Positions 39,557-49,065 of a DNA stretch of 52,094 nt are shown here, piece after piece. Origin of the DNA: Corallochytrium limacisporum. Taxonomy: Eukaryota > Opisthokonta. The notes beneath the pieces are model-generated. The model was not told where the DNA came from. It searched no databases and saw only the letters and a program-made list of their open reading frames with translations. The number at the start of each line of letters is the position of its first letter. Position 1 is the stretch's first letter. A program made the translations under genes and the position numbers. Location: contig PDIP01000063.1 of the NCBI GenBank assembly GCA_002811645.1, positions 138,024 to 190,117 on the forward strand, written 5' to 3'.

Positions 39557-41497
39557 TCATTCTCGCTTCTGCCGCTTAGCTTTCCGTTCCTCCGCCTCCT
39601 GCCTTACCTTCTCAATCATCTGCGGATCATGAGAATAACGGCATTGGTCTTCAGGCTCTTCGCAGTTGCCAAAGGCATACGCCCGGCAGGGCAGGCGCCG
39701 TGTCTTCTCCAATGGACGCCGGTCCTTGCGCTTGGGATGAGTGTTATTCAATCGGCTTTGCTTACCGTTCACCTGGACCTGCTCTGATGATCCACCAACA
39801 TCAACACCGAAGGAAGATTGTTGCGTCACCTTGGCCTTATTCAGAGGACCCCAGTTGGCTGGCAGTTCAGGGAAACGTACCAGGCCCTGTTGTCGCAGTG
39901 GTGGTGGACCCTGTGGGTGTTCCGTGAAATCCACGTCCTTGACCATACCCGCCGCCTTCAACTCATTTACTCGGTCCAAAATTCGCGCACTGACTTCATT
40001 CTCGCGAGCTTTGTGATTGTCAGGATATTCCTTTTTAAGCCATTCAGCCATGACAAGGAAAACAAATTCAGGCGGTGCGTCTGTTTTGAGAGCGTCCCTG
40101 TTCGCATGACTGCCACTAACACGGTATCCGGCATTGAGCAAGGCACTGCGGAACAAAGTGAGACCTGGAGCCGATACACGCATGACTGCACTGACACCTG
40201 GAATTGTGTAGTAGAATGGGATATCAGGGAGTTCCTCTGCTGCCACGGAGAGGAAGCCAATCATGCGCTGAGCAGTCGCAAAGCTACTGTAGGTCTTGAT
40301 CCCTTTCTTGTTTTTTGCATCCCCTGTAGTGTCCGCCTCCTCTACCCTCTTCTTTGCTTCCTCCTCCACACGATTTATCCTGGCAATTACCCTACGCACA
40401 AATTCCACGTCATGGATCGGCCGGTTCCAGACCGGCCCATACTGCCGACTCTGACTTCCACACACATTACACGATGAGGGATCAAACGTCAGACTCGCAG
40501 GTACTGCCCGACTACCTTCCTTTCCATTGTGCCACTCTCCGAGCGGCATCTCGCGCAGGCTCTCACACCCTTTGCACCGCGCCACGTTGCTCAAGCGCAC
40601 AATGCTCTCCTTCACCTGTTTCTTGCCCGTGTACACTCGGACAAAGACTCGGATGTAGAAATCGATGCTCAGGCTGACCAACGGTTCAATATATTTACCA
40701 TGGCGAGCAGCTGCGGTGTTGAGAGACTGTAGGAGGATCCGCACAGCGAATTCATGAGTGTTTTTACCGCGAATCGATGTTGCGCCATATTTTGCGTAGC
40801 AAGTCTCCGGGTAGGCTCCGCCTAGAACAGCCAAATCAGTGGCAGTCACGGCCATTAGTCCACCGTTATGGACGCATTGGAAGGCACTGTCGAGGAATGG
40901 ATGTGGGGATCCGTACGGATCGAGGTCAACGACGTCGAAGCGGTCCTCCCAATTCTGGCTGTCCGCTGCACCATACATCAGAGATATGGCGTTCGCGTGG
41001 CTGCTCCTGACACTGTCCTGCACTCCGTTCTTTTCAATATTGGTTTGAATGAGATCTGCTGCCTCTTTTACCATGTCATTCGCGACTATGGAAAGGCCTT
41101 CACTGCCTTCCGGTGCTTCAACCTCCTTCGCGTACCTTACCGCCCGCAGGCCCGTCGCGCTCAGCGCTTCGAGGACTGTCATGCGTCCCAGGACTTCCCG
41201 TTTCGGTTTATATGTCGAGCACAGAAACTCAGAAATAATATTACAACTCAAATCTCTGTTGAAGACTTGTGCAGGGTTGTAGAAGACTTCATTTTTGTTC
41301 AGGAAGCGGATCGAGGCCTTGCCTTCGTTGATGATGCGGTATTTACCCTCATCGTCCTGATCCGTTGCGGTTCCGCTCATTGTGGAGTATACTCTCTTGT
41401 GATATTGGTATCGATTTGGTACTTGCGGTCGCGTGCAAACCATGTATCTACCTAAGGAATTGCTACGCAGAGCCAGTACGCGAAGTCTGGTCGCCAT
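39557..41497 (-). CDS. TRM1: tRNA (guanine26-N2)-dimethyltransferase
   Basis: An S-adenosylmethionine-dependent enzyme that dimethylates G26 of tRNAs. Of the 646 residues, the N-terminus (1-40) is rich in Arg/Ser with few acids, a probable mitochondrial targeting sequence. GKASIRFLNKNEVFYNPAQVFNRDL (from 59) is the conserved Trm1 opening. SAM motif I is VLEALSATGLRAVRYA (108-123), and DLDPYGSP at 191-198 is the active-site block. A Cys4 zinc site (CKGC, then CNVCG) follows. A CCCH finger, CRAYAFGNCEEPEDQCRYSH (about 604-623), lies near the C-terminus, as in animal TRMT1. Met40 (ATG at 41380) could give a nuclear or cytosolic form, as in yeast where two starts give two isoforms. The basic C-terminus (RKAKRQKRE) is a candidate nuclear signal. 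Confidence 0.96.
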   Translation of the reverse strand: MATRLRVLALRSNSLGRYMVCTRPQVPNRYQYHKRVYSTMSGTATDQDDEGKYRIINEGKASIRFLNKNEVFYNPAQVFNRDLSCNIISEFLCSTYKPKREVLGRMTVLEALSATGLRAVRYAKEVEAPEGSEGLSIVANDMVKEAADLIQTNIEKNGVQDSVRSSHANAISLMYGAADSQNWEDRFDVVDLDPYGSPHPFLDSAFQCVHNGGLMAVTATDLAVLGGAYPETCYAKYGATSIRGKNTHEFAVRILLQSLNTAAARHGKYIEPLVSLSIDFYIRVFVRVYTGKKQVKESIVRLSNVARCKGCESLREMPLGEWHNGKEGSRAVPASLTFDPSSCNVCGSQSRQYGPVWNRPIHDVEFVRRVIARINRVEEEAKKRVEEADTTGDAKNKKGIKTYSSFATAQRMIGFLSVAAEELPDIPFYYTIPGVSAVMRVSAPGLTLFRSALLNAGYRVSGSHANRDALKTDAPPEFVFLVMAEWLKKEYPDNHKARENEVSARILDRVNELKAAGMVKDVDFTEHPQGPPPLRQQGLVRFPELPANWGPLNKAKVTQQSSFGVDVGGSSEQVQVNGKQSRLNNTHPKRKDRRPLEKTRRLPCRAYAFGNCEEPEDQCRYSHDPQMIEKVRQEAEERKAKRQKRE

Positions 41498-41979
41498 TAA
41501 GACATTACCGAACCAACCCTATGTTAGCATCGCCAATGCCGCAGCTGTTGCACTTTCGTTTTTTGTCTCTCGTTTGCAAGAGAATCAGTTCCATTGAAGC
41601 ACGCCTTGATTTTCTTCTGTCGGAATACCATCGTGTACCTTCACAACGAGGATGATCTCAACCAACCCGAGGCATCCAAAACCCATGCACAACGAGTGCT
41701 GTGAAAGCAGCGGGTCGGAAAGCGGGAGAGCCCTGCAAACCCCCACCCACGAGGAGGAGGGGAGCCCCGCGTTGGGGGGGGGGGAAGTGTGGAGACGAGC
41801 TAAGCAAGCCGAATGAAAATGGGAACCCCAACGCCGCTCAATTCAGGAGCCCTCACTGACAGGGGAGCCGGCCCGATGACCATGAAAACGGTGGCTTCAT
41901 TTCGGTTTCGATTTGTCTATTTCTTGTTGGATTTCATATGCCAATGATTGGTCTTTTGGTTGGGCAGGACGGTGCCTGT
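41498..41979. promoter_or_regulatory. TRM1 upstream region and CSN5 3' flank
   Basis: A 482-bp gap between two minus-strand genes. It contains C-rich and G-rich runs facing each other: CCCCCACCC near 41738-41746 and a run of 11 Gs at 41774-41784, able to pair as a hairpin. No coding sequence is seen. Confidence 0.45.
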
Positions 41980-43176
41980 TTATTTCGAAGTCTGGCTCCT
42001 GCTCTCCACACTGGCGGCCTGTGGTACTTGTCCTACGCTGCTGCTGTTTTCCGGACTCTGCACCGTCTCCTGTCCCGGCCGATAGTTAAACACAATTTGT
42101 TTGATTATGTGATTGCTCAGGCCCGAAATGGCATCAACGGAGATCTTCTGCGCGTCAGCAACCACCCGGGCCATCTGATCCGCGTCCTTGCGCTTGCCGT
42201 CGGGCATGAAGTAGCCCACCCGACCCATGGCCTGCATTTTGCTATGCAACTGCTCCATCTTGGTGGCGACGTCACGCGTCTGTCCAACCAGATACTCATT
42301 GTTGGCAAGCAGAGATGTGGTCTGTAGACTACTTACCCAGTACTTGACCCATAGTGCATCGAAAAGGGCCTTATCCATTGAAGAGATGAAGTAACTCACC
42401 TCCAGCTGATAGTATTGATTTGCATGAACACCAAAGTCCTCAACCTTCTCGATGGGTATGTTGCGTGTTGTGGACAGCGCACTGCCACCACCGCTAATAC
42501 CTGAGCCGGTGGCTCCACTGCGGGTCCCACTGTCCTTACCGACCGCTCCACCCTTGGCACCACTGTCGTCAACTCCGCCAGAGCCGGAGGGTGGCTTGTG
42601 GCCCTCAGGATAGGTTCGAAACGCGCCCAGTTCTACCTTTCCTGCCATTTGCGTCCGCACAGGATCAATCACGACCGCCACATACGGATCTTCGTGCTCC
42701 TGGTGCAGACGCTGCGTACTGACGTCAATACCGGAGAGCCAGCAGCCGTAGCCGGGGTGGGAATGGTACCAACCGATCATCGACTCTGGTCGGTTCACAC
42801 GCTTGATCAAGTCCATATAGCCGACCATGAATTCGTAGCCCTCGTCATGAGCATTAACACGTGTTTCTGTACCCTCAACTGGGATTGGGAACGCGTCCAT
42901 AACTACCATGGTATCACCAGTCACCTTACCTTGCATGATTCCCATGACCTCAATGTCTCCCCCAGACTTCGCGTGAGTTACCATCTTCACCAATGCCACA
43001 CTGCTAATCTTTACCTTTTTGAAGTGGTGCGGATCCTGCAACCAGGGTGCGCTGGTTTTGCTTTGTCGGTCCTGCTCTTCATCAAAGGCATAGATCTGAT
43101 CCATGGCTGCCATGTCCTCCATCTGTTGAACGTCGTTGGCCATTTCCCAGTTCTTTTTAGCCATATCAGAGTCCAT
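41980..43176 (-). CDS. CSN5: COP9 signalosome subunit 5 (deneddylase)
   Basis: The catalytic JAMM metalloprotease of the COP9 signalosome, which removes Nedd8 from cullins. Zinc-site residues are intact: Glu76 in DIEVMGIMQG, and His138, His140 and Asp151 in HSHPGYGCWLSGIDV, exactly at human positions. The MPN domain runs about 55-190 and the C-terminal helices used in complex assembly follow (EDFGVHANQYYQLEVSYF onward). The protein has 398 residues against 334 in human. Much of the excess is a Gly/Ser-rich insert at about 197-238, where human has a short loop (called Ins-2). The ATG context (CAACCATGG) is strong. A short upstream frame (ATG-GAC-TGA, 43269-43277) may reduce translation. It is divergent from LARS2 across 840 bp. 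Confidence 0.97.
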   Translation of the reverse strand: MDSDMAKKNWEMANDVQQMEDMAAMDQIYAFDEEQDRQSKTSAPWLQDPHHFKKVKISSVALVKMVTHAKSGGDIEVMGIMQGKVTGDTMVVMDAFPIPVEGTETRVNAHDEGYEFMVGYMDLIKRVNRPESMIGWYHSHPGYGCWLSGIDVSTQRLHQEHEDPYVAVVIDPVRTQMAGKVELGAFRTYPEGHKPPSGSGGVDDSGAKGGAVGKDSGTRSGATGSGISGGGSALSTTRNIPIEKVEDFGVHANQYYQLEVSYFISSMDKALFDALWVKYWVSSLQTTSLLANNEYLVGQTRDVATKMEQLHSKMQAMGRVGYFMPDGKRKDADQMARVVADAQKISVDAISGLSNHIIKQIVFNYRPGQETVQSPENSSSVGQVPQAASVESRSQTSK

Positions 43177-44016
43177 GGTTGCTGGGTGGTTTAATGCTTG
43201 CGAGCTTCAGTGAGTTTCTTTCGTCAAAACGTACCTTTCTGTTCAAAATCCTTACCTGTGGCAGTTGCTCAGTCCATGGTTTTCTCCTTAACCTAGTTGA
43301 AGCCAGCTCAACTGAAGTTTCCTTTCAATTTTGATCTCGGTCCAATCCTCTACAGGTTTATGAATCTGGTCTGCGCAATATCGCCCGAAATACCAACCCC
43401 GCAGCATCATACAGGAATTCCAAGTCTTCCCTTCTCCCTTGCCCTTTAACAGAAATCATTGATGCCACTTCAGCAACGTTGACAATGATGAAGCACGGGA
43501 ACAGCAAGACGAGATCGAACTTTGCAATCGAAGAACGCTGGTATTGGAAAAAGGCCAAACACTGCCTCGCACCCCACCTTCCCGGTCCCCCCCCCCTCCC
43601 CCCGGGGGAGGATGGTCCGAACGCAGCAGCCACCAGCTACCACCACCCAGCAGTCGGGGTGGGCACACAAGAACGGGCAAAAACTGGCCCCCCCCTCGCG
43701 GGCATTGCGGCCCCGTGGGCACCTCTCCAAGTCCCAACCAAACGGAGAATTTGGCCCCACAACAGTCAGATTGTGTTGTCCATTACCAGACCTCTATTCT
43801 GTCAATGTCCTTTCGCTGTATCAACAATCATGATGATGGCTATGTATAAAATGCTGCCCTCTAGCGAAGAAGATCGAGCTTGCTTCTCTGTAGGGAATCT
43901 CGCTCAGAGTACCGTATCGGATCAGCCATGACGTCTTGAAACTAGGTATTGACGACCTTATAGTATTTCTTTAAAGCAGGGTTCAATGAGCCTCTAGTGT
44001 AACATATAGAGCATAA
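43177..44016. promoter_or_regulatory. Divergent CSN5/LARS2 promoter region
   Basis: This 840-bp gap contains a C10-T-C6-G5 block at 43587-43608 and a second C-rich block at about 43690-43720 with matching G-rich bases. Near the CSN5 end, GTAAGG (minus, from 43255) and CCCAG (ending at 43182) could bound a 74-nt leader intron. No independent gene is supported, although overlapping frames of about 90-150 codons cross the GC-rich tract on both strands. Confidence 0.45.
43587..43608. repeat. C-run/G-run inverted repeat
   Basis: Ten Cs, one T, six Cs and then five Gs form a GC inverted repeat in the CSN5/LARS2 promoter gap, 411 bp from the CSN5 start and 408 bp from the LARS2 start, almost exactly midway. 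Confidence 0.7.
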
Positions 44017-46935
44017 ATGCTGGGGCGCAGCAGATCGGCAACCGGCCTGCTGGCTCGGGTGTTGCAGTCTCGGGCGATCCACATAGCCCGGAACCGCAAG
44101 CCGATGGGAAAGATGGCCGAAAACTACAGCCACGCTGAGGTCGAAGCGAATTGGCAGGAGATTTGGCGTCAGAGAGCCACAGAACGTCAGCAATCTAACG
44201 CATTGGAACGCCCCAAACCCGACCACTATGTTCTGACCATGTTTCCCTATCCCTCTGGATCGCTTCACATGGGCCACGTCCGGGTCTATACAATTGGAGA
44301 CGTGGTCGCTCGTATGAAGCGCATGCGAGGGCATGATATTGTGCATCCGATTGGTTGGGATGCATTCGGCCTCCCTGCAGAAAACGCTGCCATCGAGCGA
44401 GGGGTTCCCGCCAAGGAGTGGACGAATCAAAACATTGCCCAGATGAAGACGCAGTTCGAGAGGCTGGGCATTTCGTTTGATTGGCACCGCGAGTTTGCGA
44501 CCTGCCATCCGGATTACTACAAATGGACGCAATGGATTTTCTTGGAACTGTTCAAGACAGGACAGGCGTACCGGGCAGGAGGTATGGTGAATTGGGATCC
44601 CGTAGATGAGACGGTGCTGGCCAATGAACAGGTGGATGCTGAGGGCAGGTCCTGGCGTTCCGGCGCGGTAGTTGAGCGTGTGCTACGGGAACAGTGGTAT
44701 TTCCGTATCACCGATTACGCAGATGAATTATTGGGACATTTAGAAGGATTAGACTGGCCAGAGACCATAAAAACACTGCAGCGACAGTGGATCGGCAAAT
44801 CAGAGGGTGCATCGATTAGGTTTACGATCGTGAGCGCTGATCGTCAGGACCAGCAGCAGGAGGTTGAAGTCTTTACAACCCGACCGGACACGCTCTTCGG
44901 TGTCAGTTACCTGGCCATGGCCAAGGATCACGATGTCATACAGCAACTGGCACCAACCTTTGAGGCACCTGATGATTTTGGTGGGTCCTCATCGTCCACA
45001 GTCAATAATTTCCACAAAGACCCCTCCGCGGGCTATTGCGTGACACCTCTGCGGGCAATCCACCCGCTCACCGGCGCTGAGATCCCGGTTTATGTCGCAG
45101 ACTACGTGATTGCGGACTACGGCACCGGAGCACTGATGGGAGTCCCTGCCCATGACCAGCGGGATTTTGCCTTTGCTTCTCACCACGGTCTGCCCATTAC
45201 ATCTGTCGTAAATGCGGAAGGGACACGTGAGTACAGTGCTCACATGGAGCTCAAGGCCGCATACACTGGCCATGGGACGCTGACCAACTGTCCACCAGGC
45301 TTTGCACACCTCAACGGCGAGCCGAGTTTCGAGGGAGGACATGCGATCGTCGCTGAGCTCGAAAACAAGGAGAAGGGCGAGGGTAAAACACAATACCGTC
45401 TGCGCGACTGGCTGGTCAGTCGGCAGCGCTACTGGGGCGCTCCGATCCCAGTGGTGTATTGCGAATCCAATTGTGGGATCCAGCCTGTGCCCGTGGAAGA
45501 CTTGCCAGTCATGCTTCCGCAGTTGTCCAAAGAGGAGCTAAAGAACCCGAAGGGAAGCCCGCTGAGCCGGGCAGAGGCATGGCGCCGGGAGGCGAACTGT
45601 CCGAAATGTGGTGGTCCCGCACTGCGCGAGACAGACTCAATGGATACTTTCGTCGACAGTTCTTGGTACTTCCTGCGCTACCTGGATCCGCGCAATGCCG
45701 ATACGTTTGTGGGCACGGACGTTATGCCAGACATCCCCAGGGATGGCCACCGGGCTTTGGTTGACGTGTATGTGGGGGGCAAGGAGCATGCCGTACTCCA
45801 TCTGCTCTACGCGCGCTTCATCACGAAAGCGTTGCGTGACATGGGCCATGTGCCTTATGACGAACCGTTTCAGCGTCTAATTGCGCAGGGCATGGTCCTA
45901 GGAAAAACTTTCCGCATCGAATCGAGTCAAAAGCCTGTACCTAGTGGCGAGGTTGAGTACGTGGCTCCGTCTACTGGCGGTGATGGCAAGGGCTTCTACC
46001 GTCACATTAGCACCGGCGCCATCTGCACCGCCACACACGAAAAGATGAGCAAATCAAAGCTCAACGGCGTGGACCCGAACGACGTGATTAGTCGATACGG
46101 TGCCGATACTGCGCGTCTCTTCACGCTTTTCTCTGCGCCACCTGCGGATGAGCTTTCATGGGACGATCAGGCGGTGGTTGGTGTACATCGATGGTTGCAC
46201 AGATTCTGGAAACTCTGCTATGAGTACTGCAGCGTGCACAGTCACGCACAGGAGGGCATTGATTCCGCGGCATGGGCCTCATCCAACGGGGGTAGGCACC
46301 TTCTCAAATTGCGGAATCACCTCATTGATGATGTAGAACAGAGCCTCGTCCATACCGAAGCCTTCAACAATGCAGTGCCGGCCCTGATGAAGTTCACAAA
46401 CGGTTTGAAGGAGCCTGCGATCCTGGACGGGGACAAGCAGAGCCTGGACTACGGGATAGCCCTAACCACCGCAGCGCAGCTGCTCAGCATCCTCGCACCG
46501 CATGTCGGCTGTGAGCTGCACGGTCAGCTGGTAGACTCCCATACAGGACTAAGCACGGAGTTAATGCGGTTGGGCATGATCCCAAAGAAGACATGCTCCG
46601 AAGCCATAGACTATGCGCCATGGCCGCGACAGTATGCCGACCTCCACTCCCTGCGGGAGGGATCCCAGGTGGCGTTTCGGAGCAGTGCAGACCATGACCA
46701 TGACGAGGAGCAGATCACACTCGTCGTACAGATCAACGGAAAAACCCGGGCCACGACTCAAATCCCTGTCAGGCAGAAAGGCGTCGAGGACGCGTTGCGT
46801 GACTTGGCCCTGGCGCTACCAGATGTCCAACGGCATATTCCGAATCGTCAGGATATCATTAAGACAATCGTCCCTAAGCAGGGCACCCTGATTAATCTGG
46901 TGATTGCAAAACCGAACAAGAACAAGAGAGCGTAG
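44017..46935 (+). CDS. LARS2: Leucyl-tRNA synthetase, bacterial/mitochondrial type
   Basis: A class-I aminoacyl-tRNA synthetase that charges mitochondrial tRNA-Leu. The 972 residues begin with an Arg-rich, acid-poor presequence (about 1-35: MLGRSRSATGLLARVLQSR), followed by YSHAEVEANWQEIW, the usual start of bacterial LeuRS. The HIGH-type motif is HMGH at 84-87 within PYPSGSLHMGHVRVYT, and KMSKS is at 676-680. The CP1 editing domain is present, with TRPDT from Thr288 and GVPAHDQRDF near 380. The bacterial leucine-specific insert precedes KMSKS. The C-terminal LVVQINGKTR block is typical. Length fits mitochondrial enzymes (about 900-970), and the cytosolic type would be longer and lack these signatures. 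It is tail to tail with the next gene, only 50 bp apart. Confidence 0.96.
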   Translation: MLGRSRSATGLLARVLQSRAIHIARNRKPMGKMAENYSHAEVEANWQEIWRQRATERQQSNALERPKPDHYVLTMFPYPSGSLHMGHVRVYTIGDVVARMKRMRGHDIVHPIGWDAFGLPAENAAIERGVPAKEWTNQNIAQMKTQFERLGISFDWHREFATCHPDYYKWTQWIFLELFKTGQAYRAGGMVNWDPVDETVLANEQVDAEGRSWRSGAVVERVLREQWYFRITDYADELLGHLEGLDWPETIKTLQRQWIGKSEGASIRFTIVSADRQDQQQEVEVFTTRPDTLFGVSYLAMAKDHDVIQQLAPTFEAPDDFGGSSSSTVNNFHKDPSAGYCVTPLRAIHPLTGAEIPVYVADYVIADYGTGALMGVPAHDQRDFAFASHHGLPITSVVNAEGTREYSAHMELKAAYTGHGTLTNCPPGFAHLNGEPSFEGGHAIVAELENKEKGEGKTQYRLRDWLVSRQRYWGAPIPVVYCESNCGIQPVPVEDLPVMLPQLSKEELKNPKGSPLSRAEAWRREANCPKCGGPALRETDSMDTFVDSSWYFLRYLDPRNADTFVGTDVMPDIPRDGHRALVDVYVGGKEHAVLHLLYARFITKALRDMGHVPYDEPFQRLIAQGMVLGKTFRIESSQKPVPSGEVEYVAPSTGGDGKGFYRHISTGAICTATHEKMSKSKLNGVDPNDVISRYGADTARLFTLFSAPPADELSWDDQAVVGVHRWLHRFWKLCYEYCSVHSHAQEGIDSAAWASSNGGRHLLKLRNHLIDDVEQSLVHTEAFNNAVPALMKFTNGLKEPAILDGDKQSLDYGIALTTAAQLLSILAPHVGCELHGQLVDSHTGLSTELMRLGMIPKKTCSEAIDYAPWPRQYADLHSLREGSQVAFRSSADHDHDEEQITLVVQINGKTRATTQIPVRQKGVEDALRDLALALPDVQRHIPNRQDIIKTIVPKQGTLINLVIAKPNKNKRA

Positions 46936-46985
46936 TTGCTCTAAGCTATTGTACAATAGACGCATATCTTAGTTCGACTATGCCA

Positions 46986-48707
46986 TCATGACTTCTTCGT
47001 CGCGCATTGTTTCTCAGAGAACTTCTTGTACGCGTCCTTAACTAGACCCATGTCCGATTCGGCCGCTTTGGTAAGCAAGCTGCTGCCTTCCATCGCGGTC
47101 GTTCCTCTGTACTGTTCCAATAGCTTCAGTGTCTCAGTGGTCATGTACATATACGAGCTGACGGTCCTTTTGACCACCGATTCCCAGCTGCCTCTTTCAG
47201 CATCTCTACTGTCCACACCAGCATTGATCCACGTCACAAGCAGGATTCTGAGCTGCCGCACGACGTGTATCAAGAGCCTCGTGAACGGTTTGCCGCCCTG
47301 GTTTGCTAGGAAGCTGTCCCGCGCTTGGTGCCAATCATTCATGGTAATTCCTTCAAGGGCGGGGCCGCAACAATGTGGGATCTTCTCCCCTGTTTCTGTC
47401 CGAGCCATCAGGATGTGTGACAACAAGTGGTGGGAGTGACTCAGCAGTTCGCTGACCGTTACAACCTCATCCTCAATCAGGCGAGAGCTGATAGGACAAA
47501 ACTTTTGGAGGAAGACGAAGGCTTCACTGCTGTGACGAATACCCCTCGCCATGGTCGATGCATCGATAAGGTCCGTCTCGGGCGCGAGGCGCACACAGTG
47601 CTTACTATGTGGCGCGTTAAAGGCCAGTCCTTGGTCGGAGAAAGTCTTAACGTCGAAACCGAGATCCAGCATTAGCATCCAGCCGGCGTACTGTAAGGTG
47701 CCGTGTTCTATGCGAACAAAGCGGAGGAAACGCAAGGCGCCCACGGCCAGCTCAGTGGCGAACCTACCCAGAATGAATTCGCTCTGAGCGGAGCCGAGGG
47801 ACAGAACACTGAGCTGGAAAGTGCGTTGCATAAACCAAAGAAGGGCGTTACAGCTTGCCTGGCGCAACGTACCTCTATCCCACGTCCGACGTCCCTGGCT
47901 ACGGCGGTTGAGCGCGACGTAGGCGTAATCAATACCTGTCCAATCACTAGTATTGGAATGGGTCTGGAATTCCTTGGCGGCCGACGAGGAGAGGTTAGTG
48001 AACAGCCGCTGCCAGAGCGCAACGTTTTGATTGTAGGTTACAGAGCTCCAGGCTTTGGCGATCGCATCGATGCGCCGTTGAGTTTTGACGTCTGATACCT
48101 CCGACCCTTGCCCACATATGTTACGAAGCGCCTCTAATGTGGCCTCCAATGGTTGAACAAAACGACAACCAAGAATTTGGATCAAGCAGTCTTCGAGATC
48201 GGTTTTGTCTTGAGAGCATTCAGCAATCTTGTCTGTCATCTGCTTAATTCGTTCTTTGTCCTTTTCCTCACTTACCTTACCGCGCAGCTTGACAATTTCA
48301 CATTGCAGGATTTCATCCCAACGCGGATCGGTATCCGTTGAAAAGACAGTGAAAGAAGGGAAAATTCCGGCTTCGAACTCGGCATGTATTTCTTTAGTCT
48401 TCCCTGAACCGATTGATTTGAAAGCTACATCTTCTATGGGTGGTTCCGGTCGATATTGTTCTACGTCTGTCCCTGCGGCCACCGAGCTTCTTGTGGGCGC
48501 AGCGTGGTCATGGTATGGTAACACGAAAGATGGCATTGTGGCATGATAATATCGTTCGTAGGAGTGATTCACCTTACGCTCACGCTCCTTTAGGATACGA
48601 TCCCATACAGTGCCGACTGTATTGCATGCTTCACCAAGCTTTCTCCGTTTGGTTGTAAGCGGTTCGGCCACGATTTCCCCTGTACATCTGCTATTGTCCT
48701 GCCACAT
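46986..48707 (-). CDS. Hypothetical helical protein, unrecognised
   Basis: I do not recognise this 573-residue protein. The frame is long, begins at an ATG and occupies the gap between two convincing genes, so it is probably real. A basic TKRRK cluster near residue 18 could be a nuclear signal. A charged helical stretch around 140-175 (EEKDKERIKQMTDKIAECSQDKTDLEDCL) may form a coiled coil. From about 180 on it reads as mixed hydrophobic and polar helices without internal repeats, membrane segments or signal peptide, suggesting an all-alpha scaffold. Thirteen or so cysteines are scattered without a zinc-finger pattern. The stop lies 50 bp from the LARS2 stop, so the two 3' untranslated regions should overlap. 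A frame with a lineage-specific role or a very diverged homologue are both possible. Confidence 0.7.
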   Translation of the reverse strand: MWQDNSRCTGEIVAEPLTTKRRKLGEACNTVGTVWDRILKERERKVNHSYERYYHATMPSFVLPYHDHAAPTRSSVAAGTDVEQYRPEPPIEDVAFKSIGSGKTKEIHAEFEAGIFPSFTVFSTDTDPRWDEILQCEIVKLRGKVSEEKDKERIKQMTDKIAECSQDKTDLEDCLIQILGCRFVQPLEATLEALRNICGQGSEVSDVKTQRRIDAIAKAWSSVTYNQNVALWQRLFTNLSSSAAKEFQTHSNTSDWTGIDYAYVALNRRSQGRRTWDRGTLRQASCNALLWFMQRTFQLSVLSLGSAQSEFILGRFATELAVGALRFLRFVRIEHGTLQYAGWMLMLDLGFDVKTFSDQGLAFNAPHSKHCVRLAPETDLIDASTMARGIRHSSEAFVFLQKFCPISSRLIEDEVVTVSELLSHSHHLLSHILMARTETGEKIPHCCGPALEGITMNDWHQARDSFLANQGGKPFTRLLIHVVRQLRILLVTWINAGVDSRDAERGSWESVVKRTVSSYMYMTTETLKLLEQYRGTTAMEGSSLLTKAAESDMGLVKDAYKKFSEKQCATKKS

Positions 48708-49065
48708 TTCAATTTTTACCCAATTTTCTTTAACTATGATACCCTACAGACTGTTAAACATGTCAAGACAGGGTTTCAAAGAGATTCGAATAGCTGTCCT
48801 GCGGTCAACTCGAGGGAGCAGAACATCAGTACCCCGCGTCAAAGAACCACGGCCTAGTAGGACTGAGAGACCCACCGCGACCTTCTAAATTCTTCGCGCC
48901 TTCCTGGGCCATGCCACTGGGAGGGGCGGGGTAGAAAGGCACTTGAGAGAGGCACAGACGCAGAAGAGTTCAGCATGGACAAGCCATACCCCCTTCTGCT
49001 TCAACAATTCATCAAAGCATTGTATTGGAGTTGCGTTTAGGGAAACAGAGTCTTTTGAATTAAGT
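48708..49065. promoter_or_regulatory. Promoter gap of the 573-residue gene
   Basis: A 358-bp gap between two minus-strand genes. It should contain the promoter of the unrecognised gene and the WRAP73 3' end. I see no clear TATA element, repeat or short gene. A GGGAGGGGCGGGG run lies at about 48919-48932. Confidence 0.45.
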
